64,000 bases of DNA, taken from assembly GCA_016716085.1 (NCBI GenBank), contig JADJWY010000009.1:62001-126000 (forward strand), written 5' to 3'. This document shows positions 8,151 through 17,564 of the stretch, piece by piece. This stretch comes from Hahellaceae bacterium. Lineage in GTDB: Bacteria; Pseudomonadota; Gammaproteobacteria; Pseudomonadales; Oleiphilaceae. The notes below the pieces were generated by a model that was given only the letters and a program-made list of their open reading frames with translations, searched no databases and was not told the DNA's origin. Every line of letters starts with the position of its first letter. Position 1 is the stretch's first letter. The position numbers and the translations under genes are program-made.

Positions 8151-9689
8151 TTAGCCCAGATTGGGGCCTGCATTGATGATGCTTTGAGAAACGCCCTCAA
8201 ACTTCTTGAAGTTCTCAATGAACTGATGAATCAGGTCACGCGCCTTGATCTCGTACTCCGCTTTGTCAGCCCAGGTATTCACCGGGTTGAGTAGCTTGCT
8301 GTCGACACCAGGAACGGCTTTGGGAACGTCCAGATTGAGCAGCGGAAGCTTTTCAGTTTCAGCATCGATCAAGTCGCCATTCTGAATGGCGCTGATAACC
8401 GCACGTGTCGTCGGAATGCTGAATCGCTTGCCAATACCGTAAGGGCCGCCGGTCCAACCCGTGTTGACCAGGTATACACGGCTGCCAAACTCTTCCATGC
8501 GCTTCATCAGCAGCTCTGCGTAAACGCTGGCGGGGCGTGGGAAGAAGGGGGCGCCAAAACAGGTTGAGAAGGTTGATTTCAGCTTAGAGTTAGAGCCCAT
8601 TTCAGTGGAGCCTACCAGCGCAGTGTATCCACTCAGGAAGTGGTATGCGGCGCTTTCTTTGCTCAGGATTGAAACGGGAGGCAATACACCCGTCATGTCA
8701 CAGGTCAGAAAGACAATGCAAGACGGCTCGCCGGCACGATTTTCCAGGACACGTTTTTCAACGTGCTCAAGGGGGTAGGCGCAGCGGCTGTTTTCAGTCA
8801 GGCTGACATCTGCATAGTCGGGCTCACGGGAGTGTTCATCGATGGTCACGTTTTCGACGATTGCGCCAAACCGAATGGCATCCCAGATAACCGGCTCGTT
8901 TTCCTTACTCAGGTCAATACACTTGGCGTAGCAGCCGCCTTCGATATTGAAGACCGTCCCTTTGCCCCAGCCGTGCTCATCGTCACCGATCAGGTAGCGT
9001 GACTGGTCGGCAGACAGTGTGGTCTTGCCAGTGCCGGACAAACCAAAGAACAGGCAGGTCTGGCCATCTTCGCCCACGTTGGCAGAGCAGTGCATCGGCA
9101 GGACATCTTTCTCCGGCAACAGAAAGTTTTGCACAGAGAACATGGCTTTTTTCATTTCGCCGGCATATTGCATACCCGCCAGCAGAACCTTACGGCGGGC
9201 AAAGTTAATGATCACGGTGCCATCGCTGTTGGTGCCATCACGCTCAGGTTTGCAGACGAAGCCGGGGGCATTCATGATCTGCCAGACCTGCTTGTCAGCC
9301 GGGTTGTATTTTTGCGGGCGAATGAACAAGGTGCGACCAAACAGGTTGTGCCAGGACGTTTCTGTCGTCACGCGGATCGGCAGGTAATGTTCCGGGTCTG
9401 CGCCGACATGAAGGTGAGAAACAAACTGATCACGTTCCGCCAGCCAGTCGCCAACGCGATCCCACAGGGCGTCGAACTTGTCGGCGTCGAAGGGACGGTT
9501 GATCGGGCCCCAGTGAATGGCATCACTGGTGCTGGGCTCATTTACGACAAATCGATCCATGGGTGAGCGCCCAGTTCGACGGCCGGTTTTGACCACGAGC
9601 GATCCATTTGCAGCAATCTGGCCTTCGCCACGGGTAATGGCAAGCTCCACCAGATGGGCTGTGCTCAAGTCGGTATAAATGTTACTCAC
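8151..9689 (-). CDS. pckA: Phosphoenolpyruvate carboxykinase (ATP)
   Basis: This enzyme converts oxaloacetate and ATP to phosphoenolpyruvate and CO2, the entry to gluconeogenesis from organic acids. The 512-residue product is full length. It shows RTGRSPMDRFVV near 38-49, the kinase-1a P-loop GLSGTGKTT at 216-224, the metal motif IGDDEHGWG just after, and NTGWTGGPYGIGKR late in the sequence. It is a single-gene unit with its own terminator. A carbon diet of organic and amino acids fits the TRAP and valine genes nearby. Confidence 0.97.
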   Translation of the reverse strand: MSNIYTDLSTAHLVELAITRGEGQIAANGSLVVKTGRRTGRSPMDRFVVNEPSTSDAIHWGPINRPFDADKFDALWDRVGDWLAERDQFVSHLHVGADPEHYLPIRVTTETSWHNLFGRTLFIRPQKYNPADKQVWQIMNAPGFVCKPERDGTNSDGTVIINFARRKVLLAGMQYAGEMKKAMFSVQNFLLPEKDVLPMHCSANVGEDGQTCLFFGLSGTGKTTLSADQSRYLIGDDEHGWGKGTVFNIEGGCYAKCIDLSKENEPVIWDAIRFGAIVENVTIDEHSREPDYADVSLTENSRCAYPLEHVEKRVLENRAGEPSCIVFLTCDMTGVLPPVSILSKESAAYHFLSGYTALVGSTEMGSNSKLKSTFSTCFGAPFFPRPASVYAELLMKRMEEFGSRVYLVNTGWTGGPYGIGKRFSIPTTRAVISAIQNGDLIDAETEKLPLLNLDVPKAVPGVDSKLLNPVNTWADKAEYEIKARDLIHQFIENFKKFEGVSQSIINAGPNLG

Positions 9690-9829
9690 TTTGTCCTCGC
9701 ACTAGTAAACGAAAATCTTGGCCGACACCTTATGTTCGAATTCTTGACCGTGCCAGCATCCATAACCGCTGAATTATGCCAAAAACCGACCAACAATACG
9801 ACTGCCTGAATTGTAAAACCCGGTCAAAG

Positions 9830-10687
9830 TCAATGGATGCTGGGGTTTTTAAACAACTGCGCAATATTGCTTGGGCTAAAACGATACGTTTGATGACAAA
9901 ACTGGCAGGTGATCTCCAGTTGCCCTTGCTCTTCGACGATGCTGGTCGCCTCCGCCTCTCCCATGGAAGCGATCGCCTGCAGGGTTCTCTCTTCAGAGCA
10001 ACTGCAGGCGAATCTGACGGGCGCTCTGTCAAGCAGCCGGATCTCCTCCTGATGGAAGAGACGGTACAACACCTCCTCTGCCGAGAGTGAGAAGAGTTCC
10101 TGCTCGGTTAAGGTTCCGGTCAGTGTCTGAATATGCTCCCATTCGGCTTCGCGATTCCGTTGGCTGGGGTCAGGGAGTTCCTGCAACAGAATGCCGCCCC
10201 AGTGTTGGCCGGAGTGAAAAATCCTGAGTCCGGTGCGAAGCTGCTCGGACTGGCGGAAATAATCTTCAATGCAGTCGGCAAGACACGATTTTTCCAGGGG
10301 AACGATCCCCTGATAGCGTGCACCCTGACGAGGTGTAAGGGTAATGGCGAGCGTGGCTTGGGTGCCAAGCAGATCAAGAAGTGATCCCGTGGCTTTTTCC
10401 TGGGTCCACCGGGCGATCCCTCTGACCGTGCGGTCATGCGTGGCTTCGGCCATCAGCAGGGGGAGCGGGCCGTCGCCGCGTGCCTGCAGCGTCGTGCTTC
10501 CTTCTATTTTGAGCGTACCGCTCAGAAGAAGTGTAGCAACCGCACTCTCACCAAGCAGTTGAGCGGCGAAAGGTGGATAGGCTTGTTTGCTCAGGATTTC
10601 GGCCATTGTCTGGTCTAATACAACGATTTCGCCACGGATGTTTTGTTTTTCCAGTAGGAATCGGGTGAGGGTGTCGGAGCTTGTCAT
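9830..10687 (-). CDS. hslO: Redox-regulated chaperone Hsp33
   Basis: Hsp33 is a cytoplasmic holdase switched on by oxidation and unfolding. The 285-residue product has the C-terminal zinc module CSC (about residue 231) and CQFC (about residue 264), whose four Cys bind zinc when reduced and form disulfides on oxidative stress. The N-terminal core includes PFAAQLLGESAVATLLLSGTLK. It overlaps hslR by 4 bases, the common hslR-hslO pairing. I saw no sigma-32 promoter close upstream of the three-gene unit. Confidence 0.96.
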   Translation of the reverse strand: MTSSDTLTRFLLEKQNIRGEIVVLDQTMAEILSKQAYPPFAAQLLGESAVATLLLSGTLKIEGSTTLQARGDGPLPLLMAEATHDRTVRGIARWTQEKATGSLLDLLGTQATLAITLTPRQGARYQGIVPLEKSCLADCIEDYFRQSEQLRTGLRIFHSGQHWGGILLQELPDPSQRNREAEWEHIQTLTGTLTEQELFSLSAEEVLYRLFHQEEIRLLDRAPVRFACSCSEERTLQAIASMGEAEATSIVEEQGQLEITCQFCHQTYRFSPSNIAQLFKNPSIH

Positions 10688-11103
10688 GAGTCTGAATTCT
10701 GTTTTTCGTTAAACTGATGGATGAGACGCCGGTCTCGTTTGTTGGGTCGACGGGCCGGGGGCATCTGAGACATTCTCAGGGTCCGATTGAGATCTGCCAT
10801 ACGCGCCCGTTCTTCCCGGCTTTCCTCGGTTTCCTGATAAAGTAGCGCGGCTTCTGAAGCGGGGCCCCGACGAATGGAAAGTGCCGTAACCACCACTGTC
10901 CGCTCCTCCTGAGGCTTGCGGACGCGAATCTGAGCGCCGACTTCGACTTCGCGCCCGGGTTTGGCCCGCTGACCGTTGTAGAGGACTTTGCCGCCATCAA
11001 TGGCTTCTTTGGCCAGGTTCCGATGTTTAAAGAAGCGAGCGGCCCACAACCACTTATCAAGTCTGACCTTGTCGTCGTCGGACTCAGGGGGCTTCTGCTT
11101 CAT
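10684..11103 (-). CDS. hslR: RNA-binding S4-domain heat shock protein Hsp15
   Basis: Hsp15 binds stalled 50S subunits that still carry peptidyl-tRNA and helps recycle them. The 139-residue product opens with an S4 RNA-binding domain (VRLDKWLWAARFFKHRNLAKEAI, then GGKVLYNGQRAKPGREV) and ends in a basic tail rich in Arg and Lys. It lies between yrfG and hslO with 4-base overlaps on both sides, so the three are translationally coupled. Confidence 0.95.
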   Translation of the reverse strand: MKQKPPESDDDKVRLDKWLWAARFFKHRNLAKEAIDGGKVLYNGQRAKPGREVEVGAQIRVRKPQEERTVVVTALSIRRGPASEAALLYQETEESREERARMADLNRTLRMSQMPPARRPNKRDRRLIHQFNEKQNSDS

Positions 11104-11765
11104 GGGCGCTTGCCTCCGGGATTGATGTCTCCAAAGCTGTCGAGCACTGAAAACTCGTCAATCTCACGTGGGGGCTGTTGGCTATCTGGCTGGCGAATGG
11201 CAAGCAGATGGGCTACTCCATACTGGCGAGCGGCCCGCAGCACCGACAGGCTGTCGTCGATCAGTGCCGTGCGTGTTTTATTAAAGGGCTCAATCTGTTG
11301 CAGCTTTTCCCAGAACTCAGGCTGCTCTTTAGCGTAGCCGAGGTCATGCGAACTGATAATACGGTCCAGATACTGCGCCAGTGCTGTGTTGCGCAATTTA
11401 ATGGCGATACTTTTCTCATGGGCATTGGTTGTCAGCACGACGCGATGCGGGGTTTGCTTTAGCTCACGGAGAAAGTCTTCAACATGCGGACGAAATTGAA
11501 TAAGGTGTTCGATCTCCGTTTTGAGTGTGGGGATATCGACGTTCAGCTCCTGGCTCCAGTAGTCCAGGCAGTACCAGTTCAGCGTCCCCGCCTGACTGTC
11601 CGTTTTGGCCTGGATGATACGTTTGGCGTCATCGACAGATCCTCCGCGGGTGGCCGCGTAGCGCTGGGGGAGGTGCTCCAGCCAAAAATAATTATCGAAA
11701 TGTAAATCCAGCAGGGTTCCGTCCATATCCAGGAATAGGGTATCGATCTGCTGCCAGTCCAACAT
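11100..11765 (-). CDS. yrfG: GMP/IMP nucleotidase YrfG, HAD superfamily
   Basis: This HAD-fold phosphatase dephosphorylates purine mononucleotides in E. coli. Motif I is TLFLDMDGTLLDL at residues 9-21, motif II is VVLTTNAHEKS, and the motif III/IV region reads ISSHDLGYAKEQ with ALIDDSLSVL. I chose the start at 11765, giving 221 residues, very close to the E. coli length; longer in-frame extensions would run into cysQ. It heads the yrfG-hslR-hslO unit, a known gene order, and is divergent from cysQ with 88 bases between. Confidence 0.92.
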   Translation of the reverse strand: MLDWQQIDTLFLDMDGTLLDLHFDNYFWLEHLPQRYAATRGGSVDDAKRIIQAKTDSQAGTLNWYCLDYWSQELNVDIPTLKTEIEHLIQFRPHVEDFLRELKQTPHRVVLTTNAHEKSIAIKLRNTALAQYLDRIISSHDLGYAKEQPEFWEKLQQIEPFNKTRTALIDDSLSVLRAARQYGVAHLLAIRQPDSQQPPREIDEFSVLDSFGDINPGGKRP

Positions 11766-11853
11766 GGCATCAATCCTCGTCTGCAAGTTTGGCGGTTTTA
11801 GTGTATTCTGCCTGATAATGCGAATTTCTCCCACCAACAGTTGAGATCCTATC

Positions 11854-12672
11854 GTGATAAAAGATCTGATTGCGCCCCTGGATGCCCTGGTCAAGCAGGC
11901 GGGCGATGCCATCCTCGACGTCTATAACCAGGAAGGTGAATTGAATGTGGATGCCAAAAGCGATGATTCACCGCTGACAGAGGCGGATCGACGGGCGCAT
12001 CGAATTCTGGCGGATGGCTTGCATCGCCTGACGCCACAGTGGCCGGTTTTATCTGAGGAGTCACGGCTACCGGACTACGATCTGAGAAAAACCTGGTCGA
12101 CCTACTGGCTGGTGGATCCTCTGGACGGAACGAAAGAGTTTATCGGGCGAAACGGCGAGTTCACCGTCAATGTCGCGTTGATTCGTGACGGCGAGCCGGT
12201 GGCCGGTTGGGTCTGGGTGCCGGTGATGGGTGTTCTGTACCGCGGCATTTGCCTGGACGGACAGGTCGAGGCGATTGTTGAGCGAGAGGGCAAGGTCACG
12301 CCGATAAAGACACGTCAGGTGTCGACAGCGCAGTTGGACATGGTCGCCAGTCGTCGCCACGGCGGAGAGGCGCTGGAAGGTTTGCTGAAGCGAATCGAAG
12401 GCCAGTTCGGACAGATCAACATGAAGTCGATGGGCAGCTCGCTCAAGATATGCATGGTTGCCGAAGGCGAGGCCGACTGGTATCCGCGTCTGGCACCGAC
12501 CTCAGAATGGGATACCGCTGCGGCTCATGCGGTCCTGAGAGGTGCGGGTGGCGAAATGGTTGATTTGACCCTGGCACCGCTGCGCTATAACCAGAAGGCA
12601 GATATTCTGAACCCGCATTTTCATGCGCTGGGAGACCTGGGGTTTGCCTGGAAGGATTTGATTCGCCAGTAA
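11854..12672 (+). CDS. cysQ: 3'(2'),5'-bisphosphate nucleotidase CysQ
   Basis: CysQ hydrolyses 3'-phosphoadenosine 5'-phosphate, a by-product of sulfate assimilation, to AMP. The 272-residue product has the inositol monophosphatase fold signatures: PLTEADRRAH, LSEES with the metal-binding Glu pair, WLVDPLDGTKEFI (the DPxDGT motif) near residue 87, and SEWDTAAAHAVLRGAGG near 208. It stands alone on the plus strand, divergent from yrfG. Confidence 0.95.
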   Translation: MIKDLIAPLDALVKQAGDAILDVYNQEGELNVDAKSDDSPLTEADRRAHRILADGLHRLTPQWPVLSEESRLPDYDLRKTWSTYWLVDPLDGTKEFIGRNGEFTVNVALIRDGEPVAGWVWVPVMGVLYRGICLDGQVEAIVEREGKVTPIKTRQVSTAQLDMVASRRHGGEALEGLLKRIEGQFGQINMKSMGSSLKICMVAEGEADWYPRLAPTSEWDTAAAHAVLRGAGGEMVDLTLAPLRYNQKADILNPHFHALGDLGFAWKDLIRQ

Positions 12673-12705
12673 AACCCCGTTCAGCCAAGTGAGTGGAACG
12701 GCACC

Positions 12706-13035
12706 TTACTGGCTTACCGTGACCACTTCTTCTTTTCGCCCTGTGCGGGTGCAGCCAAGGCAGCGGACAAAGGTTGCCTTGGCGGGGCCAACGACCAGCA
12801 TATCAGCTGCTTCTTCGGCATTGTTGCCCACCAGCGAAAATGGCAATGACACAACATAGACGGCGGTGCCGACGACCGTAACGGCAAACAAAGCCGGTCG
12901 GGCGAAGATTGCGTCGCCGGTCATGGCCAATGCTGTTGGTTTTTCTTCGACCACACTGGCCTGTGCCGACAGGGGCAGGGTCAGTGCCACGGCAGTGAGG
13001 GACATTCCGATCCAACGAAGTAGGGACTGACGCAT
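12706..13035 (-). CDS. Conserved exported protein with a C-terminal Cys pair, unknown function
   Basis: This 109-residue protein has a signal peptide (SLLRWIGMSLTAVALTLPL, cleavage likely after SAQA). A hydrophobic segment (LFAVTVVGTAVYVVSLPFSLVG) follows, then a conserved-looking block VVGPAKATFVRCLGCT with two Cys. Similar small proteins occur in Pseudomonas-like genomes with no assigned function. It lies downstream of mutM on the same strand with a 97-base gap. I make no functional claim. Confidence 0.7.
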   Translation of the reverse strand: MRQSLLRWIGMSLTAVALTLPLSAQASVVEEKPTALAMTGDAIFARPALFAVTVVGTAVYVVSLPFSLVGNNAEEAADMLVVGPAKATFVRCLGCTRTGRKEEVVTVSQ

Positions 13036-13132
13036 GCAGCATTCTCCACGAAAACATTCACTGATCCCCTAACTATAGCAGGGAATTGAGAATGCACGAG
13101 AATTGATGCCAGAATGCAAATTTTCGAGCGAC

Positions 13133-13954
13133 CTAGCGTTGACAGGCGGTACAAAAAAAGCTGGATCGCTGTCCTATTGTGGCCTGGTGGATCGGAGCTC
13201 CGCAATGCAGACAGGGTTCACCCCCTCGGCCATACACCTGTAAGGTCTGCTGAAAATAGCCGGGTTGACCATCCCCCCCGACAAAATCTCTCAGGGTGGT
13301 CCCTCCTTGTTCAATGGCCCTTTGTAGCGTCTTTCGTACTTCGTTTGCGAGCCGTTCATACCGAGCCAGTGAGATTCGTCCCGCCGGTCGGTCGGGGCGG
13401 ATACCGGCACCATATAAGGCTTCGCTGGCATAAATGTTACCCACTCCCACGACGTTCTGCTGATCCATCAGGAAGGTTTTCACCGCCGTTTTGCGTCCAC
13501 GGGACCGTTCAAACAGGTGTTGACCGCTGAATTCAGGGGAGAGGGGTTCCGGGCCCAGGTGGGCGAGCAAGGGGTGGGTGTCAGGGCGTGTACCGGGAGG
13601 CAGGTAAATCACGCAGCCGAACCGGCGCGGGTCGTGATATCGCAGATTCAGCCCATTATCGAGCACAAATTCGAGGTGGTCATGGGGCTTCAGTGGTGTG
13701 TCGGGTGAAACGCAGCGAAGGTTGCCAGACATACCGAGATGCACCAGCAGCGTGCCTTGGGTTAACCGTATGATCAGGTATTTGGCGCGACGCTCGACCG
13801 ATAGGATCATCTGACCGGTCAACAGCGGTGTCCAGGCCCGTTCGAAGGGCCAGCGCAAGCGCGTTTCCCGAACGCTAATCCCTGTCAGTGTGGTGCCGCT
13901 GATCAGGGGCGCCAGTCCTCTTCGGGTCGTTTCGACTTCGGGTAACTCTGGCAT
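13133..13954 (-). CDS. mutM: Formamidopyrimidine-DNA glycosylase MutM (Fpg)
   Basis: MutM removes 8-oxoguanine and formamidopyrimidines from DNA and nicks the strand. The 273-residue product starts MPELPEVE, giving the catalytic Pro2 and Glu3 once Met is removed. The helix-two-turn-helix region holds VVGVGNIYASEALYGAGI, and the C-terminal zinc finger has Cys pairs CLHC and CTAC at the very end. It begins one base inside the rsmD stop, so it is coupled to rsmD. Confidence 0.97.
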   Translation of the reverse strand: MPELPEVETTRRGLAPLISGTTLTGISVRETRLRWPFERAWTPLLTGQMILSVERRAKYLIIRLTQGTLLVHLGMSGNLRCVSPDTPLKPHDHLEFVLDNGLNLRYHDPRRFGCVIYLPPGTRPDTHPLLAHLGPEPLSPEFSGQHLFERSRGRKTAVKTFLMDQQNVVGVGNIYASEALYGAGIRPDRPAGRISLARYERLANEVRKTLQRAIEQGGTTLRDFVGGDGQPGYFQQTLQVYGRGGEPCLHCGAPIHQATIGQRSSFFCTACQR

Positions 13955-14556
13955 TAGCTGGCGTCCTGCGGGAGAATGTGTAACAAGCCGTACTGAACCT
14001 GGCCGCCGGATTTATGTCGGTGAAGCTGCCACCCAGGTGGCAACGGTGGCAGTGTCAGGCTCTTTTCCGCTTCAAAATAGATCAGGGCCTGCGAAGCAAG
14101 AATGCCTGGCTTCTGTAAGGCTTCCAGGACGGGCGTGAGCAGCCCCTGATGAAAGGGGGGGTCTACAAACACGATGTCGAAGCCCTGCAGGGCCTCCTCA
14201 CGGGTAAGCCATTGGAGCGCATCTGTTTGGCGTGCCGAGGCTTCGTTCGCCTTGAGCAGCGACAGATTGCGGTGCAGGTTCTGAATCATGGGCCCTGCAT
14301 TATCCAGGAAGGTTGCAGAGTGAGCGCCGCGTGACAGCGCCTCCAGGCCCAAAGCGCCACTGCCGGCAAACAGGTCGAGACAACGAGCGCCGTCGATCCA
14401 GGGCATTAACCAGTTAAAAAGCGTCTCACGAAAACGGCTGCCACTGGGGCGAACGCCTGGTAGCAGGGGGAAGGTCAGTTTGCGCCCTCTCCAGGTGCCA
14501 CCGATCAGTCGTAGTTCACCCTGGGACTGCAGGGGAGGGCGGGTTGATTTCTTCAT
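13954..14556 (-). CDS. rsmD: 16S rRNA (guanine966-N2)-methyltransferase RsmD
   Basis: RsmD methylates G966 of 16S rRNA in the assembled 30S particle. The 200-residue product has the opening LRLIGGTWRGRKLTFP, the SAM-binding LDLFAGSGALGLEALSRGA, and the catalytic DPPF motif in IVFVDPPFHQGLL. RsmD and FtsY genes are commonly divergent neighbours, as here with 54 bases between. mutM follows with a one-base overlap. Confidence 0.95.
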   Translation of the reverse strand: MKKSTRPPLQSQGELRLIGGTWRGRKLTFPLLPGVRPSGSRFRETLFNWLMPWIDGARCLDLFAGSGALGLEALSRGAHSATFLDNAGPMIQNLHRNLSLLKANEASARQTDALQWLTREEALQGFDIVFVDPPFHQGLLTPVLEALQKPGILASQALIYFEAEKSLTLPPLPPGWQLHRHKSGGQVQYGLLHILPQDAS

Positions 14557-14610
14557 TAACGGATAAGATTTGGCCTGATTCAGATTCGGGACTAGAATAG
14601 CGGGCTTTCA

Positions 14611-15801
14611 ATGCCTGATTCTACAGTGATTCGCATGACAATGGACGCCATTTTATTTAATTTGACGACGGGGCTGACCGGTTTTCTGTTTTTAATCTGG
14701 GTGATCGACAGTGTCGTTCGCCGCAGTCGTCGACCGCGCCACGAACCCTTCAGCTTGCGGGAGGCACCGCCTTCAGCGGCTGCACAGAAGGGACCGCCTG
14801 CCCCAATCGAAAAAGGTGTGAGCACCGCCGCGGCAAAACCGGCTCCCTCCCCTCCGGGCACAGACGGCGAGCGTCTGACCGCGCCTTCGCTCACCTGGGT
14901 GGAGCGTGTACGTTCCGGCTTAAGCAAGACGCGTGCGAATTTTAGCCATAATCTGAGCGCCTTGTTCACCGGCGGGCGCAAGGTCGATGCCGAGTTAATG
15001 GAGGAGCTCGAGACCCTTCTGCTGACCGCTGATGTCGGTATCTCTGCGACCACTGAAATACTGGATGCCGTGACACAGAAGCAGGAGCGCAAGCAATTGG
15101 GCGATGCCCAGGCGCTGCAGGCCGCACTGAAGCAGGAGTTGAATCGTCTGTTGGTTCCCTGCACCGCACCTTTGCAGGTTGAGGGGCGCACGCCTTATGT
15201 CATGCTGGTTGTTGGGGTCAATGGCGTGGGCAAAACGACGACTATCGGAAAAATGGCCAAATACTATCAGCAGGCCGGAAAATCGGTCCTGCTTGCGGCG
15301 GGCGACACCTTCCGGGCGGCTGCGGTTGAGCAGCTTCAGGTCTGGGGCGAGCGAAATAACGTGCCTGTGGTTGCGCAGCATACCGGAGCAGATAGCGCTT
15401 CGGTGATCTATGATGCTATTCAGGCGGCTAAGTCACGCCAAATTGATCTGGTGATCGCTGATACGGCGGGACGCCTACAGACCAAAGATAATTTAATGTC
15501 TGAGCTGGAAAAAGTTGTCAGGGTGATTCGCAAGCATGACCCTGAGGCACCCCATGAGGTGCTGTTGGTGCTGGATGCCGGTACCGGGCAAAATGCCCTC
15601 AGTCAGGCTCAGCTGTTTCGGGAAGCCGTTGGGGTCAGTGGTCTGGCAATTACCAAGCTGGATGGTACGGCCAAGGGGGGGATTGTTTTTGCGATTGCCA
15701 AACAGCATCCTTTACCGATACGGTTTATTGGGGTCGGTGAAAGCATTGATGATTTGAAACCATTTGATGCGGACACTTATATTCAGGCTTTATTCGACTA
15801 A
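14611..15801 (+). CDS. ftsY: Signal recognition particle receptor FtsY
   Basis: FtsY receives SRP-ribosome complexes at the inner membrane. The 396-residue product has the NG domain: helical N part from about 95, GTPase motif G1 GVNGVGKTTT near 204, the RAAAVEQL insertion-box region, DTAGR, TKLDGTAKGG and the closing GVGESIDDLKPF. Unusually it begins with a predicted membrane span (AILFNLTTGLTGFLFLIWVI) followed by an Arg-rich stretch and a Pro/Ala-rich linker, in place of the acidic A domain of E. coli. No start has a clear ribosome site; ATG codons at 14635 and 14641 would keep the span. Confidence 0.95.
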   Translation: MPDSTVIRMTMDAILFNLTTGLTGFLFLIWVIDSVVRRSRRPRHEPFSLREAPPSAAAQKGPPAPIEKGVSTAAAKPAPSPPGTDGERLTAPSLTWVERVRSGLSKTRANFSHNLSALFTGGRKVDAELMEELETLLLTADVGISATTEILDAVTQKQERKQLGDAQALQAALKQELNRLLVPCTAPLQVEGRTPYVMLVVGVNGVGKTTTIGKMAKYYQQAGKSVLLAAGDTFRAAAVEQLQVWGERNNVPVVAQHTGADSASVIYDAIQAAKSRQIDLVIADTAGRLQTKDNLMSELEKVVRVIRKHDPEAPHEVLLVLDAGTGQNALSQAQLFREAVGVSGLAITKLDGTAKGGIVFAIAKQHPLPIRFIGVGESIDDLKPFDADTYIQALFD

Positions 15802-15818
15802 TCATTGCGAGGGTACTC

Positions 15819-16499
15819 TTGTCCGCGGATGCCATGCTTCAATTTGATCGCGTGACCAAGCGCTATGGTCCAGGTCAGGATGCTCTGGTGGGTGTCAATC
15901 TGGTGATGAAGCGGGGGGAGATGGCATTCCTCACCGGCCACAGCGGGGCGGGTAAAAGCACGCTGCTCAGGCTGATTATGATGATGGAGCGTCCCAGCGA
16001 AGGGAATGTGCGAGTGGCCGGGCAGGATGTTTCGGCGCTTCCGCGACGTCAGATTCCCTACTACCGGCGCCACATTGGCGTCGTGTTCCAGAATCACCAC
16101 TTATTATTCGACCGCTCCGTATTTAGCAATGTTGCCTTGCCGCTTGAAATCGAAGGCGTGAGCCATCGTGAGATCGGACGCCGGGTGCGTGCGGCACTCG
16201 ACAAGGTGGGATTGCTTAAGAAAGAGAACATGAACCCCCAGATGTTGTCGGGAGGAGAGCAGCAGCGTGTCGGGATCGCACGAGCGGTGGTTAATAAGCC
16301 GCCCATTTTGCTGGCGGATGAGCCTACCGGCAACCTGGACCCTGAGCTCTCAGCCGAAATTATGAAATTATTCCATGAATTTAATCAGGTCGGTTCTACC
16401 GTGCTCGTCGCGAGCCATGATCTCGCGCTGATTTCTCATATGAAACATCGCATCATTCGTTTGGAGCAGGGACAGGTGCGGGGCGGGGTGAGCGCGTGA
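15819..16499 (+). CDS. ftsE: Cell division ATP-binding protein FtsE
   Basis: FtsE is the ATPase of the FtsEX complex, which activates murein hydrolases at the septum. The 226-residue product shows Walker A GHSGAGKST, the signature MLSGGEQQRVGIARA and Walker B PPILLADEPTGNLDP. I chose the TTG start because GCGAGGG lies five bases before it. An ATG five codons later starts the conserved core (MLQFDRVTKRYG) but lacks a ribosome site. It lies 17 bases after ftsY and overlaps ftsX by 4 bases, the classic ftsY-ftsE-ftsX operon. Confidence 0.96.
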   Translation: MSADAMLQFDRVTKRYGPGQDALVGVNLVMKRGEMAFLTGHSGAGKSTLLRLIMMMERPSEGNVRVAGQDVSALPRRQIPYYRRHIGVVFQNHHLLFDRSVFSNVALPLEIEGVSHREIGRRVRAALDKVGLLKKENMNPQMLSGGEQQRVGIARAVVNKPPILLADEPTGNLDPELSAEIMKLFHEFNQVGSTVLVASHDLALISHMKHRIIRLEQGQVRGGVSA

Positions 16500-17464
16500 A
16501 AGAAGATCTACCCCAGCGGGGTGCCTCGGCGGGGCATGAACGCAAGCAACTGGTTGCCTGGCTTGAGCACCACCGCGACACGCTCAAAGACAGCAGTGCG
16601 CGCCTGTTGAGTGCCCCCTTCAGCACCTTGTTAACGGTCCTGGTGCTGGCGGTTGCGATGGCGCTGCCAGCCGGGCTCTATGTCCTGCTCGATAATGTTC
16701 GTCGAGTGACTGAGGGCATGGAAAGTGCCTCCCAAATCACGCTGTACCTGAAAGAGTCGCTGCCGCCCCAGCGTCAGGAGCTGCTACTTAAGCAATTGAA
16801 TCAGGACTCTCGCTTCGGGCAGATTCAGCTCATCTCATCGGACCAGGCGCTGCAGGAGTTCCGCGAATACTCGGGTTGGGGCGATGTGCTCGATTACCTG
16901 GACACGAATCCTCTGCCAGCGGTCGTGGTGGTGCGTCCTTTGATGACAGATACCCAGCCAGACGAAATGGAACGCTGGCTGGATGACCTGCGTCGACTCC
17001 CGGATGTGGAATCGGTGCAGCTCGATATGCAATGGGTGAGACGACTCTATTCGTTATACGACTTGCTTGAACGGGGTGTCGCTGCGCTGGCGCTGCTGCT
17101 GGGCGTCGCCATGGCGCTGATTGTCGGGAATACCATCCGGCTGGCCATTGAGAATCGCAGGGAAGAAATCGTCGTAGTGAAACTGGTGGGTGGAACCGAT
17201 GCCTATGTCCGGCGGCCATTTTTATACACGGGCTTCTGGTACGGGCTGGCGAGTGCTCTGCTGGCCTGGAACATGGTGGGAATTTTGTTGGTCTGGATCA
17301 GTGAACCTGTCGGTCGCCTGACCGAATTGTACGCCAGTCAGTTTGAGCTGAGGGGGCTTGCCTTTGGGGACGGCCTTTTACTCTTGATGCTTGGGGCTGG
17401 AATGGGGATTGGGGGGGCCTGGCTGGCCGTCAGACGGCATTTGAGTGCGATTGAGCCAGCCTGA
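16496..17464 (+). CDS. ftsX: Cell division protein FtsX
   Basis: FtsX is the membrane partner of FtsE and contacts periplasmic EnvC or related activators. The 322-residue product starts with GTG and has a cytoplasmic N-terminal stretch, a first span near 43-63 (FSTLLTVLVLAVAMALPAGL), a periplasmic loop of about 100 residues, and three further spans from about 192 onward (LALLLGVAMALIVG and others). It overlaps the ftsE stop by 4 bases. Confidence 0.95.
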   Translation: MKEDLPQRGASAGHERKQLVAWLEHHRDTLKDSSARLLSAPFSTLLTVLVLAVAMALPAGLYVLLDNVRRVTEGMESASQITLYLKESLPPQRQELLLKQLNQDSRFGQIQLISSDQALQEFREYSGWGDVLDYLDTNPLPAVVVVRPLMTDTQPDEMERWLDDLRRLPDVESVQLDMQWVRRLYSLYDLLERGVAALALLLGVAMALIVGNTIRLAIENRREEIVVVKLVGGTDAYVRRPFLYTGFWYGLASALLAWNMVGILLVWISEPVGRLTELYASQFELRGLAFGDGLLLLMLGAGMGIGGAWLAVRRHLSAIEPA

Positions 17465-17564
17465 TGGCCCTGAAATCCTAACAAAATGTTCAGCGACGCG
17501 GGTGAGCGTTTGTGCGAAACTCTTCTTAATCTGATATAAGTTTGACGCGAATTCGTATAAGTAG

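Noticed and set aside
11766..11853. Sigma-32 promoter before yrfG-hslR-hslO
   Set aside because: No CTTGAA with a CCCCAT-type -10 at the right distance was found.
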